Translations under genes and position numbers: made by a program | Assembly: GCA_003332265.1 (NCBI GenBank) | Contig: QPGA01000002.1 | Span: forward strand, 13,037-64,111 | From: Candidatus Accumulibacter meliphilus | GTDB taxonomy: Bacteria; Pseudomonadota; Gammaproteobacteria; Burkholderiales; Rhodocyclaceae | Length of the DNA: 51,075 nt | Reading direction: 5' to 3' | Shown: positions 36,906 through 45,675 of the stretch, in pieces | Layout of the letters: each line of letters opens with the position of its first letter | Position numbering within the stretch: position 1 is the stretch's first letter | Notes under the pieces: generated by a model | Database searches by the model: none | Seen by the model: the letters and a program-made list of their open reading frames with translations, nothing else | Told to the model about the DNA's origin: nothing

Positions 36906-38333
36906 TTATAGCACCTCGGCCGCGTAGTCGGCGAGGCGGGAGCGTTCGCCGCGTTGCAAGGTGATATGCCCGGCGTGTGCCCATCCCTTGAAGCGATCGA
37001 CGACGTAGGCGAGGCCGGAACTGCCTTCGGTAAGATAGGGCGTATCGATCTGGGCGATGTTGCCGAGGCAGATCACTTTCGTCAATGGTCCGGCACGGGT
37101 AATCAGCGTCTTCATCTGCTTCGGAGTCAGATTCTGCGCTTCGTCGATAATCAGGAACTTGTTGAGGAAAGTTCGACCGCGCATGAAATTGAGTGACTTG
37201 ATCTTGATGCGGTTGCGAATCAGGTCGTGGGTGGCTGCACGCCCCCAGTCGCCAGCGTCTTCATCGCTCTGGTTGAGAACTTCGAGGTTGTCTTCAAGGG
37301 CGCCCATCCACGGACCCATCTTCTCTTCTTCGGTGCCTGGCAAAAAACCGATGTCCTCACCGACCGGCACGGTGACCCGGGTGATGATGATTTCGCTGTA
37401 GCGCCTGCTTTCGAGCACCTGGGTGAGTCCAGCGGCGAGCGTGAGCAGCGTCTTGCCGGTACCCGCCTGGCCGAGCAGGGTGACAAAATCGATTTCCGGA
37501 TTCATTAGTAGATTGAACGCAAAGTTCTGCTCGCGGTTGCGCGCGGTGATTCCCCAGACGCTGTTCCTGCTGTGCGTATAGTCGGTCAGGGTGGCAATCT
37601 CGGCGCTCATTGCGGAGGCGTCGCGGACGATCGCATGCAGCGGGCTCTCTCCGTCCTGGATGAGGAACTGGTTGGCTAGAAATTGCGCGCACAGCGGGCC
37701 CTGGAGGCGGTACAGCGTGTGACCGTCCTGCTGCCAGGACTCCATCCCCTGCGCATGCTGGTCCCAGAAATCCGAGCCCAGTTCGCGGATGCCGGTGTAC
37801 AGGAGGTCGGTGTCTTCGAGCACCTTGTCGTTGAAGTAATCCTGCGCTTGCAGGCCGAGCGTGCGGGCCTTGATGCGCATGTTGATGTCTTTGGAGACGA
37901 GGATCACCGAACGCTCGGGATGCTGGCGTTGCAGGTGGATGACAACCGCCAGAATCTGGTTGTCGGCCTTGGCCGTCGGTAGCCCTGCCGGGAGCTCGCT
38001 GGCGATCGCCTCGGTCTGCAGAAAAAGACGGCCGCTGGCCAGTCCGCGCGAAGCTTCGTCGAGTTCGATGCCCTGGTCGATGGCGTCGTCCATACTGCTG
38101 ACGATTTCATCGAGCGTTCGTGTCACCTGGCGAGCATTGCGAGCGATCTCCGACATCCCCTTCTTGTGATTGTCCAGTTCTTCCAGGGTCATGATCGGCA
38201 GGAAGACGTCGTGCTCCTGGAAACGGTAAACACTGCTCGGGTCGTGCATCAGGACATTGGTGTCGAGGACGAACAGTTTGCTCGGCTTGGCAGCAGCGTC
38301 GCGGGCGACGGTGGCGGCAGGTGGGTGGATCAT
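36906..38333 (-). CDS. phoH: PhoH-family ATPase with N-terminal PIN domain
   Basis: A 475-residue PIN-PhoH protein. The PIN nuclease domain (about 20-150) starts FVLDTNVLMHDP, and the ATPase (about 235-470) has Walker A GQAGTGKTLL and the FLIIDEAQNLTPKQM Walker B. PIN-PhoH2 proteins have been linked to RNA unwinding and cleavage in mycobacteria, so a role in RNA metabolism is plausible. ATG 38333. It shares strand and direction with bcp upstream. Confidence 0.93.
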   Translation of the reverse strand: MIHPPAATVARDAAAKPSKLFVLDTNVLMHDPSSVYRFQEHDVFLPIMTLEELDNHKKGMSEIARNARQVTRTLDEIVSSMDDAIDQGIELDEASRGLASGRLFLQTEAIASELPAGLPTAKADNQILAVVIHLQRQHPERSVILVSKDINMRIKARTLGLQAQDYFNDKVLEDTDLLYTGIRELGSDFWDQHAQGMESWQQDGHTLYRLQGPLCAQFLANQFLIQDGESPLHAIVRDASAMSAEIATLTDYTHSRNSVWGITARNREQNFAFNLLMNPEIDFVTLLGQAGTGKTLLTLAAGLTQVLESRRYSEIIITRVTVPVGEDIGFLPGTEEEKMGPWMGALEDNLEVLNQSDEDAGDWGRAATHDLIRNRIKIKSLNFMRGRTFLNKFLIIDEAQNLTPKQMKTLITRAGPLTKVICLGNIAQIDTPYLTEGSSGLAYVVDRFKGWAHAGHITLQRGERSRLADYAAEVL

Positions 38334-38376
38334 GCGCAGGTCTTCCGGATGAGGGTTTGTCGGTCAGGCTTGGTGA

Positions 38377-38832
38377 TCAGAGCTGAACGACGAAATCCAG
38401 CACTTGCTGCGCATGGCCGGCTACTTTCAGAGCGCGCCATTCGCGCCGCAATACGCCCTTGCCATCGATGACAAAAGTACTGCGCTCGATACCGCGGACC
38501 TGCTTTCCGTACATCGATTTCATTTTGATCACCGAGAAGCGAGTGCACAGCAATTCGTCGGCATCGGAGAGCAGGGCGAAGGGCAGGTCCTGCTTGGCCT
38601 TGAAGTTCTCGTGCGAGCGGATGCTGTCGCGTGATACACCGACGACGATGGCGCCGGCCTCGACGAACTGCGGGTGGAGATCGCGGAATTCCTGGGCTTC
38701 GGTGGTGCACCCCGGCGTGCTGTCCTTGGGGTAGAAGTAGAGTACGACAGTGCTGCCCTGGCAGGCCGACAGCGTGAAGGTCTGGCCGCCGGTAGCCGGC
38801 AGGCTGAAGTCGGCGACGGTTTGGTCGATCAT
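38377..38832 (-). CDS. bcp: Thioredoxin-dependent peroxiredoxin, Bcp/PrxQ type
   Basis: A 151-residue cytoplasmic peroxidase that reduces hydrogen peroxide and organic peroxides. The peroxidatic cysteine is Cys42 in DSTPGCTTEAQEF. The usual second cysteine five residues later is replaced (CTTEAQ), so it is a one-Cys-like form unless another Cys resolves. ATG 38832. It lies 44 bases ahead of phoH. Confidence 0.94.
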   Translation of the reverse strand: MIDQTVADFSLPATGGQTFTLSACQGSTVVLYFYPKDSTPGCTTEAQEFRDLHPQFVEAGAIVVGVSRDSIRSHENFKAKQDLPFALLSDADELLCTRFSVIKMKSMYGKQVRGIERSTFVIDGKGVLRREWRALKVAGHAQQVLDFVVQL

Positions 38833-38904
38833 GGCTTTCTTTCGCGGAAAGATTTCAATGGAAGAGGAAGAGGGCAGCGGAAGAGGGCCGCGGAACGAGT
38901 ACCG

Positions 38905-39495
38905 TCACATGATACGGAACTGCATCATCACGCGCTCATCGTTCCAGATGTCGTCCGGGCTGATCGACTTGCGGTGGAACCTGAACGCGACCTCCGCCTT
39001 GCGAAAAGCCTCGTAGACCAGTTCCGAGCAGATGTACTTGCGGTCTCGGTTCTTGCGGCCGCGCCTGAAAAGAATCCGCATCGCGATACGGCAGATCTCC
39101 CAATTGTCGTAAGGCCTGGTGAGTTCGTCCATGCCGAAGCTGATCACCGACTTCAGTTTCTCGTCGTCCGGCCCGGGGGTGATGCGGGCGATCACCATGC
39201 GTCCTTTGTAGGGCTTGTTGCGGCCGTGGTAATCGCGCAGATACTTGGACAAGGGAGCGAGGCGGACCCCGATGGCGGTTTCGCTCTCGAGCACGAAGAT
39301 GCGCTGCAGATTGTCGTCGCGATAGATGATGCCGACATGGCTCCAGACGGATCGCGTGAACCACCGGATGGCCTGCGAGAAGAAGTAGGTGCCAGAGCAA
39401 AAGACGATGTCGCCGGTACGCAGCTGATCGCGAACCTGATCGTAGTCGAGGATGGGGAGTCTGGCGATTGCTTTGCTGCCAAGGCCATCGGCCAT
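38905..39495 (-). CDS. YiiX-like permuted papain-fold (NlpC/P60 superfamily) protein
   Basis: A 196-residue protein. LRTGDIVFCSG opens the fold; SHVGIIY carries the likely catalytic His and YICSELVYEAF the likely catalytic Cys, in the permuted order of YiiX/YebB and LRAT-like hydrolases. Members cleave amide or thioester bonds in cell wall or lipid-linked substrates; the substrate here is unknown. ATG 39495 with AAGGGAG upstream is preferred over the open frame from 39537. No signal peptide is evident. Confidence 0.85.
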   Translation of the reverse strand: MADGLGSKAIARLPILDYDQVRDQLRTGDIVFCSGTYFFSQAIRWFTRSVWSHVGIIYRDDNLQRIFVLESETAIGVRLAPLSKYLRDYHGRNKPYKGRMVIARITPGPDDEKLKSVISFGMDELTRPYDNWEICRIAMRILFRRGRKNRDRKYICSELVYEAFRKAEVAFRFHRKSISPDDIWNDERVMMQFRIM

Positions 39496-39855
39496 GCGTG
39501 GCTCCCTTAAAGGGGCAGGTGTAAGGGCTGAGATCATTATGCACCGCCTGCCGACTCCGTACGAAAATGTTCTACGGTGGCCAAGGGGCTACGAAACAAT
39601 GCTGCACGGCGACACGGAGGACGGCCAAGAGCACTGAGCCTGTCGGACAATGCGAGCGGATGAGTCGCGGCCGGCCGCCTAGCGCCTGATTGGGGCGAGA
39701 ACTCGCTGCACAATAATTAGTTGGGCATTAATTCAATGCGCCTGCTATAGTTTTCCATGTTGTCGTAGTGGAAACGCCGTGCTGAGTACCCCAACGGTCG
39801 CCTACGCTACAACCCACGCCAAGAGCCACTGAAGACCGGCCGGGGCCATGCGAAC
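39496..39855. other. Divergent region upstream of the injection-system cluster
   Basis: Contains the 5' leader of the YiiX-like gene and, on the plus strand, a locally AT-rich patch (about 39705-39755) that stands out from the GC-rich surroundings. A possible promoter lies within that patch. No gene was recognised. Confidence 0.5.
39743..39751 (+). promoter_or_regulatory. Possible extended -10 promoter of the contractile injection cluster
   Basis: TGCTATAGT has the extended -10 TG and a near-consensus box TATAGT (39746-39751). A weak -35 TTGGGC at 39721-39726 is 19 bases away. An imperfect inverted repeat (GGGCATT and AATGCGCC) covers the spacer and could be an operator. It lies about 105 bases before the first gene. 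Confidence 0.4.
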
Positions 39856-40497
39856 ATGGCGCCGAAACGAGCCATAACAGAAGGACTTTTGATCAGCCTG
39901 CTTGCCATCATGATTGCCGAGGCCATCAAATTTCTGCGGGGTCGCCTGAACGCCACCCTGCCTCGAGAATCCTCCGGCGTACCGGTCGAAGACCTCTTCG
40001 TCTATGCCGGTACCGGCAACGACGAGAGGGTGGTTTTCAAGGCAGACGCAGTGTCCCTCGCGTTGGTCAGAATCGGTGAGGAGACGGCGCTTCGTCAGCC
40101 CGACCACTATGCCACTGTGTCCGCCGACGGCGTACGCCAAAGAGTCGAACCCGAAATCAGGTTGAATTTGTTCGTATTGTTCGTCGCTCGCTTTCCCGAC
40201 GACTACAGCCTGTCTTTGCACCATCTGTCGCGGGTGATTCGCTACTTCCAGAATCACCGCGTCTTCAATCATCAGAACTCGCCGGATCTTCATCCAGATA
40301 TCCCGCAGCTTGTCCTGGAACTCGTGGCGCCGTCATTCTCCGAGCAGAACGAGATTTGGGGCGCTTTGCGCACGGCTTATCAGCCCAGCGCCCTGTACAA
40401 GCTCAGGCTGGTCGTCTTCCGGGACCAAGATGCCCAGCCCCTGGCGACGATCGAGGAAGTGCTGCCGACGACAGTTGGGACGGTGTCCTCCCCATGA
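39856..40497 (+). CDS. Contractile injection system cap protein, DUF4255 (Pvc16/Afp16-like)
   Basis: A 213-residue protein resembling the DUF4255 N-terminal domain of Pvc16/Afp16, which caps the distal end of the tube and sheath. IAEAIKFLRGRLN, VRQRVEPEIRLNLFVLFVARFPDDY, LHHLSRVIRYFQNHRVF and LWGALRTAYQPSALYKLRLV-like segments fit the family. The start is uncertain: ATG 39856 is used, while TTG 39889 (after AGAAGGA) and ATG 39910 (MIAEAI, closer to family starts) are alternatives. First gene of the cluster; its stop overlaps the next ATG. Confidence 0.8.
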   Translation: MAPKRAITEGLLISLLAIMIAEAIKFLRGRLNATLPRESSGVPVEDLFVYAGTGNDERVVFKADAVSLALVRIGEETALRQPDHYATVSADGVRQRVEPEIRLNLFVLFVARFPDDYSLSLHHLSRVIRYFQNHRVFNHQNSPDLHPDIPQLVLELVAPSFSEQNEIWGALRTAYQPSALYKLRLVVFRDQDAQPLATIEEVLPTTVGTVSSP

Positions 40498-41591
40498 AAT
40501 TCGTCCCCTTGTTCGGTCTTCGCGTCAGACACGATTACCATGGCGCCGCCACGTGTCGCGACCTCGCTTGCGAGCCGACACCAGAGACACTGCGTCTTAT
40601 CGAGCGTTATCGCCTGCGGATCAGGGAAATTCCCGGCGGGCTGACGGTGCTCGCGGCGCTCGCTGCCGACGGCCAGACGCCGCTGGTCGGGTTGCCCCGC
40701 GACGAAATCTTCGCCTTCCACCTCCGGGTGTGCAACACCGATTTCGCGCTGTTCACTGATCTTCAGGAACTGAGCGGCAAGACCGATCCGGTCTTTTCGA
40801 ACGCAGCTCTCTCCGGATCCGATCGTCGGACGCTCGATCTGACCGAGCGCCAGTCGTGGAACATGGAAAGCTTCGTCGCCACCCAGGGAGACACCAAGCG
40901 ACAGTTCTCCCTCGCCGGAAATCCGCTGTCCCTGGACGGCGATCCGCTCAAGCCAGCACAGGCTGCTGACTTCAGCCTCGTGTCGCCCGCTGGAACGGCG
41001 CAAATCACCGTCTACGATGCCGCCACCAAGGTACTCACGCTGCAGTTGGGCGCAGCGCAGCCCGATCTGACGGTCCGCTATCGCGTGCGGCCGAATCGGG
41101 ACCGGCGCTTCCTCGCCGATGTCGAGTTGCGTTATGACCAGTCGATGCCTGCTCCGGGAGCAAGCGACGCGTCGTTCGAGATTCCCTTCAAGGTCCGAAC
41201 CGGGCGCTGGGCCTACTACCTGATCACCAACCAGAAAGGGGATTTTTCGATCGTCGACACGAGTGCGGCAAGCCCGTCGATCAGCTTCAGCGCCGCCAAC
41301 CGGACGACGCTGAATGATTTGCCCGACGATCCCGATCCCGATCCCCTGGCGAGCCTGCTCTCCCGGCAATACCCCGATTTGCAGCGCGTCCGATTCCTGT
41401 CGGACGAGGCTGTACCGTGTTCGCTCGCGACGCGCAACGGAATCGAGCTGCGGCTCAGCAACCAGACCCTTCTCCGCCCACTGCCCAATCCAGCGCTCCA
41501 GCACCTGTCGAGGATCAGACAAAAGGCGGGAGCGGGATTTAAGGAGCAGGACATCTTTCACCAGGTCGTCAAGTACCTTCCAACCCACTAG
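40494..41591 (+). CDS. Unrecognised protein of the contractile injection cluster
   Basis: A 365-residue protein that I cannot assign to a family. It is soluble-looking, with no signal peptide or membrane segment. Residues about 1-105 have short beta-like runs (MKFVPLFGLRVRHDY, IFAFHLRVCN), and the middle (about 195-270) reads like beta-sandwich (AQITVYDAATKVLTLQLG, EIPFKVRTGRWAYYLI). The C-terminal third includes YLITNQKGDFSIVD and PDLQRVRFLSDEAVP. The ATG overlaps the DUF4255 stop and the sheath gene follows after 24 bases, so it is surely part of the operon. A structural or assembly part is likely. Confidence 0.7.
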   Translation: MKFVPLFGLRVRHDYHGAATCRDLACEPTPETLRLIERYRLRIREIPGGLTVLAALAADGQTPLVGLPRDEIFAFHLRVCNTDFALFTDLQELSGKTDPVFSNAALSGSDRRTLDLTERQSWNMESFVATQGDTKRQFSLAGNPLSLDGDPLKPAQAADFSLVSPAGTAQITVYDAATKVLTLQLGAAQPDLTVRYRVRPNRDRRFLADVELRYDQSMPAPGASDASFEIPFKVRTGRWAYYLITNQKGDFSIVDTSAASPSISFSAANRTTLNDLPDDPDPDPLASLLSRQYPDLQRVRFLSDEAVPCSLATRNGIELRLSNQTLLRPLPNPALQHLSRIRQKAGAGFKEQDIFHQVVKYLPTH

Positions 41592-41615
41592 GAACTCAAC
41601 CAGGGGACTCATCAC

Positions 41616-43265
41616 ATGGACACTTACAGAACACCCGGCGTATATGTCGAAGAGAAATCAACATTGCCGCCGTCGGTCGCCGAGGTGGCGACCGCGGTGC
41701 CGGCATTTATTGGCTACACGAGTGTCGGACCGGCGGACACGGCCACGCCGAGCGTCGCCCGCATCGCGACGCTGCTCGAATTCGTGACCGCTTTCGGCGG
41801 CGCGCAGCCGGCCACGTTTAAGGTAACCGAGCTGGCCAATCCGGCCGGCGCTGTGGCGGTCGAGCTGACGCCTCCCACCCATCCGTTCTCGCTGTATTAC
41901 GCGCTGAGCCTCTATTTTCTTAACGGGGGTGGACCGTGCTATGTCGTTTCGGTCGGCAACTACGCTTCGACGCCAAGCTTTGCACGCTTCACGACGGGCC
42001 TTGATGCGCTGGAAAAAGAGGACGAACCGACGCTGATCGTGCTCACCGATGCCGCGTGCGTCTTGACGGCCAGCGACTACTACGAGGTGTGCGGACAGGC
42101 CTTGAAGCAGTGTGCCAAGCTGGGTGACCGCTTCACCATCCTCGATGTGATTGGCGGCCAGGTGAAAGAATTCAGAGACGCCCCCAACCTGTCGGCCAAT
42201 CTCAAGTACGGCGCTGCCTATCATCCCTACCTGAAAACATCGCTCAACTACGACTACGACGACAGCGGGGTTTCCGTCACGCTTGCCGAGGTTGCGGTTG
42301 AGGGAACACACAAGCTGGGCGGTGCCAAGGGGATAGCCGTCAGCTTCACCGGTCCTCCCGGCAGTACGCCCAAGGTGGCGGTAAGCACGGCAGGGGACCC
42401 TCTGAGCTTCTCGATCACCGATGGCACGCTGACCATCAAGGGCGCAAAGGACAAGACCGGGACGGATATCGCCGCGGCGTGGAGCACCTGGAAGCAGTCC
42501 AACCAGCCTTTGGGCTTCGATGTCGTCAGCAGTGGCGACGGATCGGGGGTGGTCGCGAGTGCCGATGTGCCGATTACCGCCATCGTTGTCGTCGGAAAGA
42601 GCACAGGCGTGACCCTGGTGAGCATCATGAGCAGCAAGACCGCGCTCTACAACAAGACCAAGGCGGCGCTCGCCGAGCAACGTGTCGTTCTGCCGCCCAG
42701 TTCGGCGATCGCCGGCATTTACGCCCGCGTGGACCGCGAGCAGGGCGTCTGGAAGGCGCCTGCCAACGTCGGCGTGCTCTCCGTTCTCGGGCCCGACGTC
42801 AGGATTACGGATGCACAACAGGAGGATCTCAACGTCGATGCGACTGCCGGCAAGTCGATCAACGCGATCCGCAGCTTCACCGGCAAAGGCACGCTGGTGT
42901 GGGGCGCCCGCACTCTCGCCGGAAACGACAACGAATGGCGTTACGTCCCCGTCCGCCGCTTGTTCATCGTCATCGAGGAATCGGTCAAGAAGGCGAGCGC
43001 GTTTGCCGTCTTCGAGCCGAACGATCAAACCACCTGGCTCAAGGTGCGAGCGATGATCGAGAGCTATCTCTACGGCCTCTGGCAACAGGGGGCACTCGCC
43101 GGGTCGAAGCCGGAAGCCGCGTACTACGTGCGCGTCGGTCTGGGCACGACGATGACGCCGCAGGACGTGCTCGAAGGCCGGATGATCGTCGAGACCGGTA
43201 TCGCCGCAGTCCGACCGGCCGAATTCATCATCCTCCGCTTCTCCCACATGATGCAGACCGCCTGA
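41616..43265 (+). CDS. Contractile tail sheath protein (Pvc2-4/Afp2-4-like)
   Basis: A 549-residue sheath subunit whose contraction drives the tube. The N-terminus DTYRTPGVYVEEKSTLP and VPAFIGYTS is the classic sheath entry. The variable middle (about 200-340) is beta-rich. The C-terminal core includes VWGARTLAGNDNEWRYVPVRRLF, EESVKKASAFAVFEPND and ETGIAAVRPAEFIILRFSH, containing the linker arms. ATG 41616 is 24 bases after the previous gene. Only one sheath gene is in view, whereas PVC and Afp carry three. Confidence 0.93.
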   Translation: MDTYRTPGVYVEEKSTLPPSVAEVATAVPAFIGYTSVGPADTATPSVARIATLLEFVTAFGGAQPATFKVTELANPAGAVAVELTPPTHPFSLYYALSLYFLNGGGPCYVVSVGNYASTPSFARFTTGLDALEKEDEPTLIVLTDAACVLTASDYYEVCGQALKQCAKLGDRFTILDVIGGQVKEFRDAPNLSANLKYGAAYHPYLKTSLNYDYDDSGVSVTLAEVAVEGTHKLGGAKGIAVSFTGPPGSTPKVAVSTAGDPLSFSITDGTLTIKGAKDKTGTDIAAAWSTWKQSNQPLGFDVVSSGDGSGVVASADVPITAIVVVGKSTGVTLVSIMSSKTALYNKTKAALAEQRVVLPPSSAIAGIYARVDREQGVWKAPANVGVLSVLGPDVRITDAQQEDLNVDATAGKSINAIRSFTGKGTLVWGARTLAGNDNEWRYVPVRRLFIVIEESVKKASAFAVFEPNDQTTWLKVRAMIESYLYGLWQQGALAGSKPEAAYYVRVGLGTTMTPQDVLEGRMIVETGIAAVRPAEFIILRFSHMMQTA

Positions 43266-43330
43266 GCGCAGCCGCCACCCACCCGCCACGCCTTTGCCGC
43301 CAACCCAGACACTACGAGGCCTCGACCACC

Positions 43331-43798
43331 ATGGCACTGACCAAAGACGAAATCAGGACTACCTACCCGCTGCCCGTGTACAACTACAAGGTCGAAATCG
43401 ACGGCAAGGCCGTCGCTTTCTCCGAAGTATCGGGCTTGAGCATGGCCTACGAAACCAGCACCTATGTCGAGAGCCCGACCAGCGGCGTCGGCCCACGCCG
43501 GATGTACATGCCCAGCCAGCGAAAATCGGCGACCATCACCATGAAGAAAGGGATGGTCGCCGGCGTCAGCGTACCGGCGCTCTTCGGCTGGATCAGTTCG
43601 ATTCAACTCAATCGCGTTGACAAGAAGGACATTTATGTCCGCCTTTGCGACGAGAGTGGTGCCACGGTGGTCAGTTGGAAAGTGATCAACGCCTTCCCGA
43701 CCAAGCTCGACGCGCCCACCTTCACCGCGAACTCGAACGACGTCGCGATCGAAAGCATGGAACTGATGGCCGACGGCGTCGTCGTCGAGCCGGCCTGA
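43331..43798 (+). CDS. Tail tube protein 1 (Pvc1/Afp1-like, T4 gp19 family)
   Basis: A 155-residue tube subunit: PLPVYNYKVEIDGKAVAFSEVSG and RKSATITMKKGMVAG are the family signatures, followed by the ESMELMADGV close. ATG 43331 follows the sheath gene by 65 bases. Its order and sequence suggest that it builds the main inner tube. Confidence 0.9.
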   Translation: MALTKDEIRTTYPLPVYNYKVEIDGKAVAFSEVSGLSMAYETSTYVESPTSGVGPRRMYMPSQRKSATITMKKGMVAGVSVPALFGWISSIQLNRVDKKDIYVRLCDESGATVVSWKVINAFPTKLDAPTFTANSNDVAIESMELMADGVVVEPA

Positions 43799-43815
43799 AA
43801 CCGGACGGTCCCTCA

Positions 43816-44259
43816 ATGTCGGAAACCGCGGCGAGCCAGCGGGCGCAGTATCCACTGGCGGCCTACAACTTTCGCGTCACCGTCGGCGAGGCGGTGATGA
43901 GCTTCACCGAAGTGTCGGGACTGGCTCGGGAGTACCAGACGCTCACCTACAAGCATGGGCTGAGCTTCTGGGAGGGCGAGTCGATCAGCAGGTTCCGCTA
44001 CGACAAATACGTGCAGCTGACGCTGAAGAAAGGCGTGATCGCCGGCCTTACCGAGATCTACGAGTGGCTGGACAGCGCGGACAGGCTAAGCTTGAGTATC
44101 AGCCTGTGCGATGAGAAGGGAGATGCCGTGGTGACCTGGCAGATCAGGAAGGCGCTGATCGTCAAGCTCGAAGCGCCGCCGCTGCAGGCCAGCGGCAACG
44201 AGGCGGCGATCGAGACGCTGACACTGATGGTGTCCGGGATCGCGGTCGAGCACCACTGA
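43816..44259 (+). CDS. Tail tube protein 2 (gp19 family)
   Basis: A 147-residue paralog of the preceding tube protein: YPLAAYNFRVTVGEAVMSFTEVSG and LTLKKGVIAG, ending EAAIETLTLMVSG. ATG 43816 is 17 bases after it. In PVC-like particles a second tube protein (Pvc5) joins the tube to the spike or baseplate; this or the next gene may do so. Confidence 0.88.
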   Translation: MSETAASQRAQYPLAAYNFRVTVGEAVMSFTEVSGLAREYQTLTYKHGLSFWEGESISRFRYDKYVQLTLKKGVIAGLTEIYEWLDSADRLSLSISLCDEKGDAVVTWQIRKALIVKLEAPPLQASGNEAAIETLTLMVSGIAVEHH

Positions 44260-44283
44260 CACCACCAGACAAGGAGCCCGACA

Positions 44284-44727
44284 ATGAGCGATCCGATCCT
44301 CGGCATGCGGTTCAGCGTACTGTTTCTCGCTGGGGGAGCCGTGCCCAATCCGCTCGACATCCGCTTCCAGAGGGTATCGGGGCTGTCGGCCGAGGTCGAG
44401 ACCGAGGCGGTGAGCGAAGGTGGGCAGAACCTCTACACACAGAAACTGCCGAGAGGCATCAAGTACAACAACCTGGTTCTCGAACGCGGCATGGTCATCG
44501 GTTCGCCGCTCAATCTGGAGTTCAACGCCGCCATGTCCCTGTTCAAGTTTGCCACCTCGAATGTGCTGGTGACGCTGCTCGGCGAGGACAGGCAGCCGCT
44601 TGCCGCCTGGCTGTTTCTCAAGGCCTACCCGGTCAAGTGGTCGACTTCGGATCTCAGCGCCGAGCCCGCGCTGGTGATCGACACGCTTGAGCTTGCGTAT
44701 ACCCGCATGCAGGCCATGCGAGTCTGA
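44284..44727 (+). CDS. Tail tube protein 3 (Pvc5/Afp5-like, gp19 family)
   Basis: A 147-residue gp19-family protein that is more divergent: GMRFSVLFLAGG, RFQRVSGLSAEVETE, IKYNNLVLERGMV and PALVIDTLELAY. It lies directly before the DUF5908 and LysM genes, which is where Pvc5/Afp5 sits, so a tube-initiator role at the baseplate is likely. ATG 44284 after AAGGAG. Confidence 0.87.
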   Translation: MSDPILGMRFSVLFLAGGAVPNPLDIRFQRVSGLSAEVETEAVSEGGQNLYTQKLPRGIKYNNLVLERGMVIGSPLNLEFNAAMSLFKFATSNVLVTLLGEDRQPLAAWLFLKAYPVKWSTSDLSAEPALVIDTLELAYTRMQAMRV

Positions 44728-44729
44728 TC

Positions 44730-44921
44730 ATGCCGGTCGAGATCAAGGAACTGGTCATACGCGTCGTGGTTGGCGACGACCGCGGCGGCGCAGGCAGAGA
44801 GGGGAAGGAGTCCCTCTCCGCCGCGTCGAAGGGCAGATTGGCTACCGCCAACAGCGAAGAAATCGTCCAGGAGTGCGTGCGCCAGGTCCTGCGCATCCTC
44901 GCCAAAGAAAAGGAGCGATGA
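44730..44921 (+). CDS. DUF5908 small protein (Pvc6/Afp6-like)
   Basis: A 63-residue protein starting MPVEIKELVIRVVV, typical of DUF5908, with a variable Gly/Ser middle and a helical C-terminus (IVQECVRQVLRILAKEKER). It lies 2 bases after the tube gene and 1 base before the LysM gene. Its role is not firmly known; in Afp/PVC clusters it is in the same place. Confidence 0.85.
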   Translation: MPVEIKELVIRVVVGDDRGGAGREGKESLSAASKGRLATANSEEIVQECVRQVLRILAKEKER

Positions 44922-44922
44922 A

Positions 44923-45654
44923 ATGGGGCTGGGGAATCTATTCAAGCTGGAAAAGCTGCGGATCGAGGCTTTCAAGGACGCAAAGCGGGAACCCTCCGCA
45001 AATACGCCCTGCATGGAAGTCATGTTCAATCCCACCAGCTACAAGCGAAAGTACGAGGTCGCGTTCTCTTCTCCGCAGCCCATCAACTCGGACAGCAAGC
45101 CTGCAGGCTACAGCTTCACCCCTCCGGGCGAACTGGCCTTCCAGTTCGTTTTTGACGGAACCGGCGTGGCGTATTCCGGCGTCGAGCAGGCGGCGCGCGC
45201 CTTGCGCGGCGAGAGCGTCAAGAAGCAGATCGAGAGGTTCGAAAAGCTTTGCCTGGACATGAACAGCGACAGCCACCAGCCCAACTTTCTCCGCATCTCC
45301 TGGGGGGATCACCTGAAGTTTGACGCGCGGCTGCGCTCGCTCGACATCACCTACAAACTGTTCGACGAGGGCGGCGACCCGCTGCGTGCGGAAATAGACG
45401 CCAGCTTCATTGACGACCGGACCGCCGAAACGATCGCCCGCACCGCCGGCAAGGAGTCTCCCGACCTGACGCATGTCCGAATGGTCAAGAGCGGTGACAC
45501 CTTGCCCTTGCTGTGCAAGGAGATCTACGGATCGTCCGCGCATTACCTGCGCGTAGCGGCCGATAACGGACTCGACGATTTTCGTCGTCTCGTCCCCGGA
45601 CAGACGCTCCGCTTCGCGCCGCTGAAGAGCGGCGAGCGCGCGACCAGAACCTGA
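44923..45654 (+). CDS. Baseplate-tube adaptor with LysM domain (Pvc7/Afp7-like)
   Basis: A 243-residue protein. The N-terminal part (about 30-180) has MEVMFNPTSYKRKYEV and LSWGD-like FLRISWGDHLKFDARLRSLDITY segments of the CIS tube-adaptor family; the C-terminal LysM (about 190-237) reads VKSGDTLPLLCKEIYG and RRLVPGQTLRFAPL. ATG 44923. It joins the spike and tube in related particles. Confidence 0.9.
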   Translation: MGLGNLFKLEKLRIEAFKDAKREPSANTPCMEVMFNPTSYKRKYEVAFSSPQPINSDSKPAGYSFTPPGELAFQFVFDGTGVAYSGVEQAARALRGESVKKQIERFEKLCLDMNSDSHQPNFLRISWGDHLKFDARLRSLDITYKLFDEGGDPLRAEIDASFIDDRTAETIARTAGKESPDLTHVRMVKSGDTLPLLCKEIYGSSAHYLRVAADNGLDDFRRLVPGQTLRFAPLKSGERATRT

Positions 45655-45675
45655 TCATCCCCCGGCCAACCGATC

